From: Agrobacterium tumefaciens
Lineage (GTDB): Bacteria > Pseudomonadota > Alphaproteobacteria > Rhizobiales > Rhizobiaceae
DNA: 64,000 nucleotides
Direction: 5' to 3'
Assembly (NCBI GenBank): GCA_017744915.1
Contig: JAGIAH010000010.1
Location: 1-64,000 of the forward strand
The notes under the pieces were generated by a model. It did no database searches and was not told where the DNA came from. It worked only from the letters and a program-made list of their open reading frames with translations. Shown here in pieces: positions 56,928-64,000 of the stretch; position 1 is the first letter of the stretch, and each line of letters opens with the position of its first letter. The translations under genes were made by a program, and so were the position numbers.

Positions 56928-58522
56928 GTGCCGCAAAATCCTCCGCAAGCAGCTTTGCTCCTCTTGCGCAACCGGTCTTCGCCGTCCTCTGGGCCGCGAC
57001 GGTGCTCGGCAATACCGGCAGCTTCATGCGTGATGTCGCCAGTTCCTGGTTGATGACCGATCTTTCGGCTTCGCCGGCGGCGGTCGCCATGGTGCAGGCG
57101 GCCGGAACCCTGCCGATCTTTCTTCTGGCAATCCCGGCTGGCGTGCTGACGGATATTCTCGACCGTCGCAAGTTCCTGATCGCGGTCCAGCTTCTGCTGG
57201 CCTCCGTCAGCATCACCCTTATGGTTCTTGCCCATACCGGCCTGTTGTCCGTCAGCGCCCTGATAGGGCTTACCTTCCTCGGCGGTATCGGGGCAGCCCT
57301 GATGGGGCCGACCTGGCAGGCGATCGTGCCGGAGTTGGTGAAACGAGAGGATGTCAAAAGCGCGGTGGCGCTGAACTCCCTGGGTATCAACATCGCCCGT
57401 TCCATCGGCCCGGCCGCAGGCGGCATTCTGCTGGCAGCCTTCGGCGCGGCCTTCACCTATGGCGCCGATGTTGCGAGTTATTTCGTGGTCATCGCCGCGC
57501 TTTTGTGGTGGCCCCGGGCGAAGAACGCCAATGATGCGCTGCAGGAGAACTTTTTTGGCGCCTTCCGTGCGGGTCTGCGATACACGCGTGCCAGCCGGCC
57601 GCTGCATGTCGTCCTGCTGCGCGCCGCGATCTTCTTCGCCTTTGCCAGTGCCGTCTGGGCGTTGCTGCCTTTGGTTGCCCGGCAATTGCTCGGCGGTGAC
57701 GCAAGCTTCTACGGTATTTTGCTCGGCGCGGTCGGGGCAGGTGCTATTGGCGGCGCGCTGGTCATGCCTAAGCTGCGCGAACGTTTCGATGCCGATGCCC
57801 TGCTTCTGGGCGCCGCCATCACGACCGCCCTCGTCATGGCCGGCCTGTCGCTTGCACCGCCAAAATGGCTTGCCATCGTCATCCTGCTGTTCCTCGGCGG
57901 CGCCTGGATCACGGCGCTGACCACTCTCAATGGCGCGGCGCAGTCCATCCTGCCCAACTGGGTGCGTGGCCGTGGCCTTGCCGTCTATCTCACCGTCTTC
58001 AACGGTGCCATGACGGCGGGCAGCATCGGCTGGGGCGCCGTTGGCGAGGCCGCAGGCGTGCCGGGTACGTTGCTGATCGGTGCAGCCGGCCTGTTCGTGG
58101 CGGGTCTTGTCATGCACCGCCTGAAATTGCCGGCTGGCGATGCGGATATGGTGCCGTCCAACCATTGGCCCGAACCGCTCGTCGCCGAGCCCGTGGCCCA
58201 TGATCGCGGCCCGGTCCTGATCCTGATCGAATATAATGTCGAGAAGCATCATCGCTCCGCTTTCCTGCATGCCTTGGATGAGCTCTCCCAGGAGCGCCGC
58301 CGTGATGGGGCCTATGGCTGGGGCGTCACCGAAGACTCCGCCGATCCGCAGAAGATCGTCGAATGGTTCATGGTGGAATCCTGGGCCGAGCATCTTCGCC
58401 AGCACAAGCGGGTTTCCAATGCGGATGCGGATTTGCAGGGCAAGGTGCTTGCTTACCATTCCGGGCTGGAAAAGCCTGTCGTGCGCCACTTCCTCACGAT
58501 CAACCGTCCGGGAAAAGCATAA
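56924..58522 (+). CDS. MFS exporter (MFS_3) with C-terminal ABM-like domain
   Basis: A 532-residue protein. Residues 1-400 form a 12-helix major facilitator of the MFS_3/EntS-like group (AATVLGNTGSFMRDVASSWL, PAGVLTDILDRRKFLIAVQL, GPTWQAIVPELVKREDVKSA, GINIARSIGPAAGGILLAAF). Residues about 425-525 form a soluble domain with the pattern VLILIEYNVEKHHRSAFLHA and RRRDGAYGWGVTEDSADPQK, resembling antibiotic-biosynthesis-monooxygenase ferredoxin-like domains. The ATG at 56924 overlaps the doxX stop. It probably exports a toxic aromatic or quinone. The fused domain's role is unknown. Confidence 0.9.
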   Translation: MSAAKSSASSFAPLAQPVFAVLWAATVLGNTGSFMRDVASSWLMTDLSASPAAVAMVQAAGTLPIFLLAIPAGVLTDILDRRKFLIAVQLLLASVSITLMVLAHTGLLSVSALIGLTFLGGIGAALMGPTWQAIVPELVKREDVKSAVALNSLGINIARSIGPAAGGILLAAFGAAFTYGADVASYFVVIAALLWWPRAKNANDALQENFFGAFRAGLRYTRASRPLHVVLLRAAIFFAFASAVWALLPLVARQLLGGDASFYGILLGAVGAGAIGGALVMPKLRERFDADALLLGAAITTALVMAGLSLAPPKWLAIVILLFLGGAWITALTTLNGAAQSILPNWVRGRGLAVYLTVFNGAMTAGSIGWGAVGEAAGVPGTLLIGAAGLFVAGLVMHRLKLPAGDADMVPSNHWPEPLVAEPVAHDRGPVLILIEYNVEKHHRSAFLHALDELSQERRRDGAYGWGVTEDSADPQKIVEWFMVESWAEHLRQHKRVSNADADLQGKVLAYHSGLEKPVVRHFLTINRPGKA

Positions 58523-58529
58523 ACAGGAA

Positions 58530-58551
58530 GGGGCCGAAAGGCCCCTTTTTC
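58530..58551 (+). terminator. Rho-independent terminator after the MFS gene
   Basis: A perfect stem GGGGCC/GGCCCC closes a GAAA tetraloop and is followed by TTTTT. It ends the DoxX/MFS transcript 8 nt after the stop codon, in a convergent gap. Confidence 0.92.
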
Positions 58552-58576
58552 ATTCTCGTTTTTTAAAGCCCGCCGG

Positions 58577-59359
58577 TTATTGCGCGATCCGCCCCAGCAC
58601 CCGGCTCAATGCCTCTTTCAGCGCACTGGAGCCGCCCTTTCTATCGAAATCGTGCATGACCTGCTCGTTGAGGCCGCCCTTGGTGGCGAATTCGCGGCTC
58701 ATTTCGGTGAAGTCAGCCTTTCCGCCGGACAGCAGGGCCACCTCGGAGAGACCGGCAAAGAGGGGCGTGACATAGGAACGCGCCTTTTCTTCCGGCAGGC
58801 CGTTCTCCGCCAGCCACTCCGTCGTCGTTTGCATGATCCCGAAATAGGTGGCCATCAGCGCGCTGGCGGCGGCCAGAAGGTCGTATTCCGCTTTTGTTTC
58901 GCATTCCACAGCATTGCCGAGCACGTTGAAGATCGCTGCGGTATCCGTATCGGCGGGGTAAATGGCGGTGACGCCCTTGCGCCGGGCAACGAAGGGCAAC
59001 GGGATCGCCTGGCTGAGACGCACATCCGCGCCGATCCAGTCCAGAAGTGTGTCGCGGCTGGTTGCAGCCACGACGCTGATGACCTTCTGCCCGTCCCGGA
59101 ACCGTAAAGGCCGGATGACCTCTTCGGCGATCTGCGGACGGATTGCCAGCACGACGGTATCGCAGCCATCAACGATCATCTGATTGTCACCGGAGATGAT
59201 CACCTGCGGAAAATCGGAGGCAAGTCTGGCCGAGATATCGGCACTGCGCTGGGACACCATGACATGTGGAACGGCGGCGGGCTTGGCAAGCAGGCCGCGT
59301 ACCATCGCGTCGGTGATGGCGCCCGTTCCGATAAAACCGATTTTCTGGGGAAGGGACAT
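58577..59359 (-). CDS. Pyrroline-5-carboxylate reductase-like oxidoreductase
   Basis: A 260-residue NAD(P)-dependent enzyme. The N-terminal Rossmann motif is KIGFIGTGAITDAMVRGLL, with an SQRSADIS dinucleotide loop that favours NADPH. The C-terminal dimerisation/active-site part shows LPEEKARSYVTPLFAGLSEV and EMSREFATKGGLNEQVMHDF, matching the ProC pattern (TxGGxT-type, here ATKGGLN). It would reduce pyrroline-5-carboxylate to proline, but the loss of the usual SPGGTT makes another imine or carbonyl substrate possible. Stands alone, 49 nt from the convergent MFS gene. Confidence 0.87.
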   Translation of the reverse strand: MSLPQKIGFIGTGAITDAMVRGLLAKPAAVPHVMVSQRSADISARLASDFPQVIISGDNQMIVDGCDTVVLAIRPQIAEEVIRPLRFRDGQKVISVVAATSRDTLLDWIGADVRLSQAIPLPFVARRKGVTAIYPADTDTAAIFNVLGNAVECETKAEYDLLAAASALMATYFGIMQTTTEWLAENGLPEEKARSYVTPLFAGLSEVALLSGGKADFTEMSREFATKGGLNEQVMHDFDRKGGSSALKEALSRVLGRIAQ

Positions 59360-59583
59360 GAATACTCCACCACGGCGAATGGACCGACAGAGGCATCGGC
59401 GGTGCCATTTTCATCCGATGCTAAGTTTTCCGCCGGGAATTGTCGACAAGCAGAGCGCGTTAATTTGCAATTGAAACGGAGCCCGCCGCACTCGATGGTA
59501 TAAGACTGCCATAGAATTGACGCGGGGTCGCCACTTCCTGTTCCGGCTGACCTGTTGTTACCTTGTGGGCAGGAGGGCCATCG

Positions 59584-60201
59584 ATGAAAAAGGCAATCAT
59601 ATTCGACTGTGAGTTTCTCTGCCTGGAGGGTTCGCAACGCAGATTCTGGTGTGCGGCCCATGATCCCGATCCTGTCATCGCGCAGATCGGTGCCGTCAAG
59701 CTCGGGCTGGAAGGCGATTTTCCACTTCTGGAGACCTATAGGGTGTTTATCTCCCCGGTCGACCGTTATGGCAGGCGATATGCGATCGATCCGTTCTTCA
59801 CCAGGTTGACGGGTATCACCGAGGAGATCATCGAGGCGCAAGGCGTTCCCTTGCAGGATGCCCTCTCAAGCTTCGATAGCTTCTCTGGGGGTGCCCAATG
59901 CTGGTCATGGGGCAAGGACGAGTTGAACATGATGGCGATCAGCACTTATGTCGCGGGTATCCAGCCGCCCATGCCTGCTCATCGCTTCGACAATGCCGTC
60001 AGGCTCCTGCTTGCGGCGGGAATGCCGGTCGAGGATCTGGCCAAGACGCCCAGCAACAGTCTCGCCGACTATTACGGCGTTGAGCATCCGCCTTTGCAGG
60101 GCCACGATGCGCTCGATGATGCGCTTTCAGTTTCTTATGCCCTGCAATATCTTCTGAGGAGCGGAAAGCTCAAGCCGGAAGAATTCGCGCTCGCCGCTTA
60201 G
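59584..60201 (+). CDS. DEDDh-type 3'-5' exonuclease domain protein
   Basis: A 205-residue protein with the exonuclease fold. Motif I is IFDCEFLCLEG (Asp, Glu), motif II lies in the region WSWGKDELN (Asp) and motif III in QGHDALDDALSVSYALQYL (His, Asp). A bridge segment RYAIDPFFTRLTGITEEIIE resembles DnaQ-like exonucleases. The ATG at 59584 follows GCAGGAGGGCCATCG, an excellent ribosome site. It acts on DNA or RNA ends, but specificity is unknown. The gene overlaps the 3' end of the convergent LysR gene by 4 nt. Confidence 0.82.
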   Translation: MKKAIIFDCEFLCLEGSQRRFWCAAHDPDPVIAQIGAVKLGLEGDFPLLETYRVFISPVDRYGRRYAIDPFFTRLTGITEEIIEAQGVPLQDALSSFDSFSGGAQCWSWGKDELNMMAISTYVAGIQPPMPAHRFDNAVRLLLAAGMPVEDLAKTPSNSLADYYGVEHPPLQGHDALDDALSVSYALQYLLRSGKLKPEEFALAA

Positions 60202-61079
60202 CCTATATCAGACGGAATTGTTCCCGGCCGGTGCTCGCGAAAGGCGGCGGCAAGTGTGCGCAACGCTTCGCGAGACCTGCTGTCGGTCAGGGTCGAGAAC
60301 ATGATGATTTCGCTGGAGGGCAGAGGCGGCAGGCCGAAACGCTGGCTGACCTCGACTGTCCCGGGTGGCGCAAGGCGGCAGGAAAAGGCGGAAATCGCAA
60401 GCCCGGCCGAGACGGCGGCGGTCACCATAGACGACGTGCCGCCGAGAAACACCTCCGTCCAGGCAATCGCCGCTGCGTCCAGGGCATGGGTGGCGATGTT
60501 GCGCACGCCACAGGCGGGCGAAAGCGCCGCGAGCCTGAGCGGTTCGCCTTGGCGATGTTCGAATTGCGGGGTTGCATACCAGCCGAAATGCTCCGATCCA
60601 AGCACCTCGCCGTCACGCCGGTCATCCTCGCGCCGGATGATGGCCGCATCGATTTCACCACGGTCAAAGGCATCGAGCAGTGCGCGGGAATGGTCCATCC
60701 GCACTTCAATCGTAAGGCCGGGGTCGTGATCGTTTAGCCGCGCCAGAAGCGTCGGCACCTCTGGTCCCGCCACATGCGCGGCAATGCCGAGGCCGAAACG
60801 GCGGCGCGGCGAGGAAAGGCCTGCCAGTGCCCGATCATGTGCCGCGAGAAACTCGCGGGCGGGTGCGAGAAATACCGCCCCCTGGGCGGACAGACGCACC
60901 GAACGCGGTGTTCTTTCGAGCAGCCGCTGGCCAAGCCTGTCTTCCAGCCGTTTGAGCTTGACGCTGATGGCGCCCTGGGTGGTGCCCAGCGTTTCGGCGG
61001 CGCGGGTGAAACTCTGCAGATCGGCGATGGTGACGAAGGCCTCGACGGCCTCCACATCGAGCGTGCTCATCTCGGTCAT
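60198..61079 (-). CDS. LysR-family transcriptional regulator (MFS pair 2)
   Basis: A 293-residue regulator. The HTH (about 6-66) shows LDVEAVEAFVTIADLQSFTR, TTQGAISVKLKRLEDRLGQR and ERTPRSVRLSAQG. It is strikingly similar to the LysR at 25877 in the HTH and in the effector domain (GWYATP, AIAWTEVFLGGTSSMVTAA). It is divergent from a DHA2-type MFS gene with a 123-nt shared promoter region, the same arrangement as the first pair. It probably represses or activates that transporter. Confidence 0.93.
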   Translation of the reverse strand: MTEMSTLDVEAVEAFVTIADLQSFTRAAETLGTTQGAISVKLKRLEDRLGQRLLERTPRSVRLSAQGAVFLAPAREFLAAHDRALAGLSSPRRRFGLGIAAHVAGPEVPTLLARLNDHDPGLTIEVRMDHSRALLDAFDRGEIDAAIIRREDDRRDGEVLGSEHFGWYATPQFEHRQGEPLRLAALSPACGVRNIATHALDAAAIAWTEVFLGGTSSMVTAAVSAGLAISAFSCRLAPPGTVEVSQRFGLPPLPSSEIIMFSTLTDSRSREALRTLAAAFREHRPGTIPSDIG

Positions 61080-61202
61080 CCCAATTTGTTGTCTCTGAAA
61101 TAATCAATCATCCAATTCCGTTATGGTCAAGCCTTGGCTAGTTTGCCTTCGGTTTATTGAGCGGATGGCGCCCGTGCGCCTCCACCCACGAAAGGCTGAA
61201 GA

Positions 61203-62723
61203 ATGACCCTTGCTGTTACCGAACAAGCGGCCAGCAGAAGCGCCATGGCGCTCGCTGCCGTTTGTCTCTCCGCCCTGATGTTCGGACTGGAAATTTCCAG
61301 TGTTCCGGCAATCCTGCCCACACTCGAAGAGGTGCTGCAGGCGGATTTCCGCCAGCTTCAGTGGATCATGAATGCCTATACGATCGGCGTGACCATGGTG
61401 CTGATGGCGACGGGGGCGCTGGCCGACCGCTTCGGCCGCAAACGCGTCTTTATTGCCAGCATCGCTGCTTTTGCGCTTTCTTCCCTCGCCTGCGGGATGA
61501 CGCAGAATGTTTCCGTGCTGATCGGGGCCCGCTTCTTTCAGGGCTTGAGCGGCGGGGCGATGCTGGTGTGCCAGATCGCCATCCTGTCGCACCAGTTCCG
61601 CACGGCCCGGGAGCGTGGCATGGCGTTCGGCTGGTGGGGCATCGTCTCCGGCGTGGGGCTGGGTTTCGGCCCGATCATCGGCGGCGCCATCGTCGCGTTG
61701 TGGAGCTGGGAATGGGTGTTCCTCGTTCATGTCGTGCTCGGCATCGTGACCTGGCTGCTCGCCGCAGGCGGTGTAAGGGAATCGCGCGATCCGGAGGCGG
61801 CGCGTCTTGATCTTGCCGGCATGGCCACGCTTTCGGCCGCCGTTTTTTGCCTCGCCTTTTTCATCACGCAGGGGCCCGAGCTCGGTTTTGCGAGCCCCAC
61901 GTCGCTTCTTATCCTCGGGGTCTCGGTTGCGAGCTTCATTGCTTTTGTGGTCGCTGAAAAGCGCACGCGGAGGCCGATGTTCGATTTCTCCGTATTCCGC
62001 ATCCGGCCTTTTTCCGGGGCGATCATCGGTTCGGCGGCAATGAATATCAGCTTTTGGCCGTTCATGATCTATCTGCCGATCTGGTTTCAGGCCGGTCTCG
62101 GGTACGACAGCGTCACCGCCGGCCTCGGCCTGCTTGCCTATACTCTGCCGGCGCTGGTGGTGCCGCCGCTCGCAGAACGCCTGTCGTTGCGCTATCAGCC
62201 GCGCCTCGTCATTCCGGCCGGACTGTTCACCATCGGTCTGGGTTTCATGCTGATGAAAATCGGAAGCGGCATCGAAAATGCGAGCTGGCTCACCATGCTG
62301 CCCGGCTGCATCCTTGCCGGCATCGGGCTTGGCTTGACCAATACGCCGGTCACCAATACCACCACCGGCGCGGTTTCCCCCGCCCGTTCCGGCATGGCAT
62401 CCGGCATCGACATGAGCGCCCGCATGATCTCGCTTGCCATCAACATTCCCATCATGGGCTTCATTCTGGTGGAGGGCGTCCGGGCTTCGTTGCGGGCGAA
62501 CCTGCCCGCCGGCACGGATATGACTGCCCTGCAATCGCTTGCGGAAAAGATTGCGGCGGGAACCGCTGGCACATCGGCGCAGGGCGTTTCGGAAACGCTC
62601 GTCCATCAGGCGCTTGCGGATGGTTTTGGTCTGGTCATGCTTTATGCGGGCATCGGTGTCTGGCTGCTTGCCGGGCTCAGCTTCGTGATCTTCGGACCGG
62701 CGCGGCAACCGGCTCGGGATTAA
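61203..62723 (+). CDS. DHA2-family MFS drug transporter (EmrB/QacA-like)
   Basis: A 506-residue protein with 14 predicted helices. Motif A is ATGALADRFGRKRVFIASIA, motif B/C-type segments include GIVSGVGLGFGPIIGGAIV and LQWIMNAYTIGVTMVLMATG, and the C-terminal half has TNTTTGAVSPARSGMASGID, all typical of the 14-helix drug/H+ antiporters. The ATG at 61203 follows AAAGGCTGAAGA. It is divergent from its LysR. Substrate unknown. Confidence 0.93.
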   Translation: MTLAVTEQAASRSAMALAAVCLSALMFGLEISSVPAILPTLEEVLQADFRQLQWIMNAYTIGVTMVLMATGALADRFGRKRVFIASIAAFALSSLACGMTQNVSVLIGARFFQGLSGGAMLVCQIAILSHQFRTARERGMAFGWWGIVSGVGLGFGPIIGGAIVALWSWEWVFLVHVVLGIVTWLLAAGGVRESRDPEAARLDLAGMATLSAAVFCLAFFITQGPELGFASPTSLLILGVSVASFIAFVVAEKRTRRPMFDFSVFRIRPFSGAIIGSAAMNISFWPFMIYLPIWFQAGLGYDSVTAGLGLLAYTLPALVVPPLAERLSLRYQPRLVIPAGLFTIGLGFMLMKIGSGIENASWLTMLPGCILAGIGLGLTNTPVTNTTTGAVSPARSGMASGIDMSARMISLAINIPIMGFILVEGVRASLRANLPAGTDMTALQSLAEKIAAGTAGTSAQGVSETLVHQALADGFGLVMLYAGIGVWLLAGLSFVIFGPARQPARD

Positions 62724-62742
62724 AGCGGGACACGAAAAGGAA

Positions 62743-62762
62743 GGGGCGAGCTGTCTCGCCCC
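62743..62762. terminator. Bidirectional terminator between MFS and DUF535 genes
   Basis: A perfect 8-bp stem GGGGCGAG/CTCGCCCC with loop CTGT, in the 42-nt gap between two convergent genes. On the minus strand it is followed by TTCCTTTTCG, so it may serve mainly the DUF535 gene. Confidence 0.75.
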
Positions 62763-62765
62763 AAC

Positions 62766-63719
62766 CTATTCGCTTTTATCTGGTTTGCTCCCGGCAAGCC
62801 CACGGCCGAGCTTGTAAAAGCAAAGTTTCATCCGGCTTCGTTTGTCCGTGCCCTCAAGGCTGGAGACGGGAACCTTAAAACCGAATGTTTCCTCCGGTTC
62901 GGCAGAGCGTTCCCGCCAGAAGGCATCGATGTCTGAAACCATCATTTTCTGCCGTCGCGTGCGGCGATAGCGGATGGGGTGCCTGGAATGGCCGATGGCG
63001 AGATAGTGACACGCATTCACCGAGATGAGGCCCTGCAGAACCATCAATGTCGCTTCCTTGGGGCGAAGTCCCGCAAGGTCGCGCGTGACCGACACCATCT
63101 GCTCCTTCGCAGCCCGCGGCCCCTGCATGCCTCCAACGACGATCGTGTGGCGCACGCTTTCGCACTGTTGCAGAAAAATAAACGTCGCCGTCCACAGAAC
63201 GGCATCGTCATGGTCGCGCAGAAGTCTGACGGCAAAAGCACCCTCGTGGCGGCCACCGCAACGGTCAGCCAGGGTCAAAATACATCGATATTCATCGTTT
63301 CGGCCGCGAATGGCGCCCAATTCCACGGTTTTTCCCGCCCAGAGACCGGCCATGACATTCCGGGAAAAATGCCGGTCCGCAATTGCGAAATTGTCCATGA
63401 GAAAAGCCAGCCGCCTTTTCTGCGAGACTTTGTTGAGAAGGAATTTCGACAGGGGTTTTTGCAGAAGCTCATCATGTGGCGGCGGCAATTTTTGCCTTGC
63501 CGAAAACGCTGCCAGAAACCACCACCATCGAAAGGTAACGAAAGGGTTGGCCGCAAAACGCATCCAGAAAAGCACCGCCCGCTTCCAACGGGCGCGCTGC
63601 ACGAAGGTTATGATTCTCCAGAACAATAAAAAGCGGGCTGTATCTGAAACGGTCTCGGCCACATCATCGGGGACCGGGAACTTCTCTGCCAGAGCGGCAG
63701 CATCTTGAGTGCGTGACAT
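62766..63719 (-). CDS. VirK/YbjX (DUF535) family protein
   Basis: A 317-residue protein of the DUF535 family (VirK of Shigella, YbjX of enterics). Segments KRRLAFLMDNFAIADRHFSR, EGAFAVRLLRDHDDAVLWTA, GGMQGPRAAKEQM and CHYLAIGHSRHPIRYRRTRR fit the family, as does DIDAFWRERSAEP near the end. Members help bacteria resist antimicrobial peptides and survive in hosts, and some act in export or modification of surface proteins; the mechanism is unclear. The ATG at 63719 fits. It lies 149 nt upstream of the 3' end of a histidine kinase gene on the same strand. Confidence 0.82.
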   Translation of the reverse strand: MSRTQDAAALAEKFPVPDDVAETVSDTARFLLFWRIITFVQRARWKRAVLFWMRFAANPFVTFRWWWFLAAFSARQKLPPPHDELLQKPLSKFLLNKVSQKRRLAFLMDNFAIADRHFSRNVMAGLWAGKTVELGAIRGRNDEYRCILTLADRCGGRHEGAFAVRLLRDHDDAVLWTATFIFLQQCESVRHTIVVGGMQGPRAAKEQMVSVTRDLAGLRPKEATLMVLQGLISVNACHYLAIGHSRHPIRYRRTRRQKMMVSDIDAFWRERSAEPEETFGFKVPVSSLEGTDKRSRMKLCFYKLGRGLAGSKPDKSE

Positions 63720-63868
63720 GGGGTAGGCTTCCGGCGAAGATCGGCATTCGGCCGAGGCATGCGCCGGGTTTGTGAAGACTTTGTCGAGAAACAGCCGGTT
63801 TCATGTGAAGATGTGGCGGCGCGGGCAAGCGAACTGGAAGGGAGGGGACGATTGCCCCCTCGGAATTT

Positions 63869-64000
63869 TCAGGTGGCTGCCTTGAAGAGAACCGTCACGA
63901 CGGTTCCGCCGGTCTCTCCTGCCTTTATCTGCAGATCGCTGTCATGCGCCTGCGCGATCGCTCTTGCAATCGACAGGCCAAGGCCGGTGCCGCCGGTCTT
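63869..64000 (-). CDS. Sensor histidine kinase, C-terminal fragment (cut by window edge)
   Basis: The last 44 codons or so are visible. The frame reads KTGGTGLGLSIARAIAQAHD and then GETGGTVVTVLFKAAT before the TGA at 63869-63871. The GGTGLGLSIA segment is the G2 box of HATPase_c domains, so the gene encodes a hybrid or classic sensor kinase. The remainder lies beyond the window. A partner regulator would be expected just upstream. Confidence 0.85.
   Translation of the reverse strand, partial: KTGGTGLGLSIARAIAQAHDSDLQIKAGETGGTVVTVLFKAAT

Noticed and set aside
56594-58489. 631-codon open frame on the minus strand opposite the MFS exporter
   Set aside because: It is a GC-driven shadow of a gene with clear MFS motifs; its translation is Arg/Gln/His-rich, without any domain.
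61104-62708. 534-codon minus-strand frame opposite the DHA2 transporter
   Set aside because: Low-complexity charged translation, antisense to a strong transporter gene, and overlapping the LysR promoter.

Overview
The window reads as part of a GC-rich alphaproteobacterial chromosome, most likely from Rhizobiales (Rhizobiaceae such as Agrobacterium or Rhizobium). This is inferred from the initiator tRNA sequence, the codon use, the many LysR-controlled transport units and the overall protein character. No single marker fixes the species. Gene density is high, on both strands. There is no phage, conjugation or insertion-sequence module. The only clear decay is two gene fragments, a LysR tail (24183-24458) and a flavin monooxygenase tail (31062-31286).

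Layout. 1-1.8 kb: the 3' part of tRNA-fMet with a terminator, an MgtC-like protein and a YqhA-like membrane protein. 2-13.6 kb: a stress block with an RND efflux pair, two ArcD-like permeases, arginine deiminase, a Tat-exported amidohydrolase, an AI-2E/PerM-family protein and a DUF378 protein. 13.6-15.8 kb: three secreted or lipid-anchored proteins. 16.4-22.3 kb: a tight four-gene operon encoding a tyrosinase, a DUF2182-like membrane protein, a leaderless subtilase and a metallo-beta-lactamase-fold hydrolase. 22.3-26.7 kb: gamma-glutamyltransferase, a LysR remnant and a divergent MFS/LysR pair. 27-36 kb: a sulfur-scavenging block with a family 5 binding protein, a triple rhodanese, a DszC/SfnB-like monooxygenase, a decayed LLM monooxygenase, a sulfonate-type ABC transporter, a methionine gamma-lyase-like enzyme and its divergent Lrp/AsnC regulator.

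36-43.5 kb: a large anchored protein of unknown function, a NarL/NarX-type two-component system flanked by two Gly/Asn-rich secreted proteins, and another secreted protein of unknown function. 43.9-50.5 kb: a CSS-EAL c-di-GMP phosphodiesterase facing a three-gene set on the minus strand: an octapeptide-repeat Ser/Thr-rich protein, a SPINDLY-type O-GlcNAc transferase and UDP-galactopyranose mutase. 51.1-58.5 kb: a LysR-controlled block resembling quinone/aromatic-stress regulons (ring-cleaving glyoxalase dioxygenase, isochorismatase-fold hydrolase, XapX protein, YtcJ-type amidohydrolase, DoxX, MFS exporter). Two of its promoters carry a similar palindromic element. 58.6-64 kb: a ProC-like reductase, a DEDDh exonuclease, a second LysR/MFS divergent pair paralogous to the first, a VirK/YbjX (DUF535) protein and the 3' end of a histidine kinase gene.

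The two most promising candidates for an undescribed system are the tyrosinase/DUF2182/subtilase/MBL operon, and the octapeptide-repeat protein beside an O-GlcNAc transferase and Glf, read here as a possible dedicated glycoprotein system. Both functions are inferred from context. No database search was possible.
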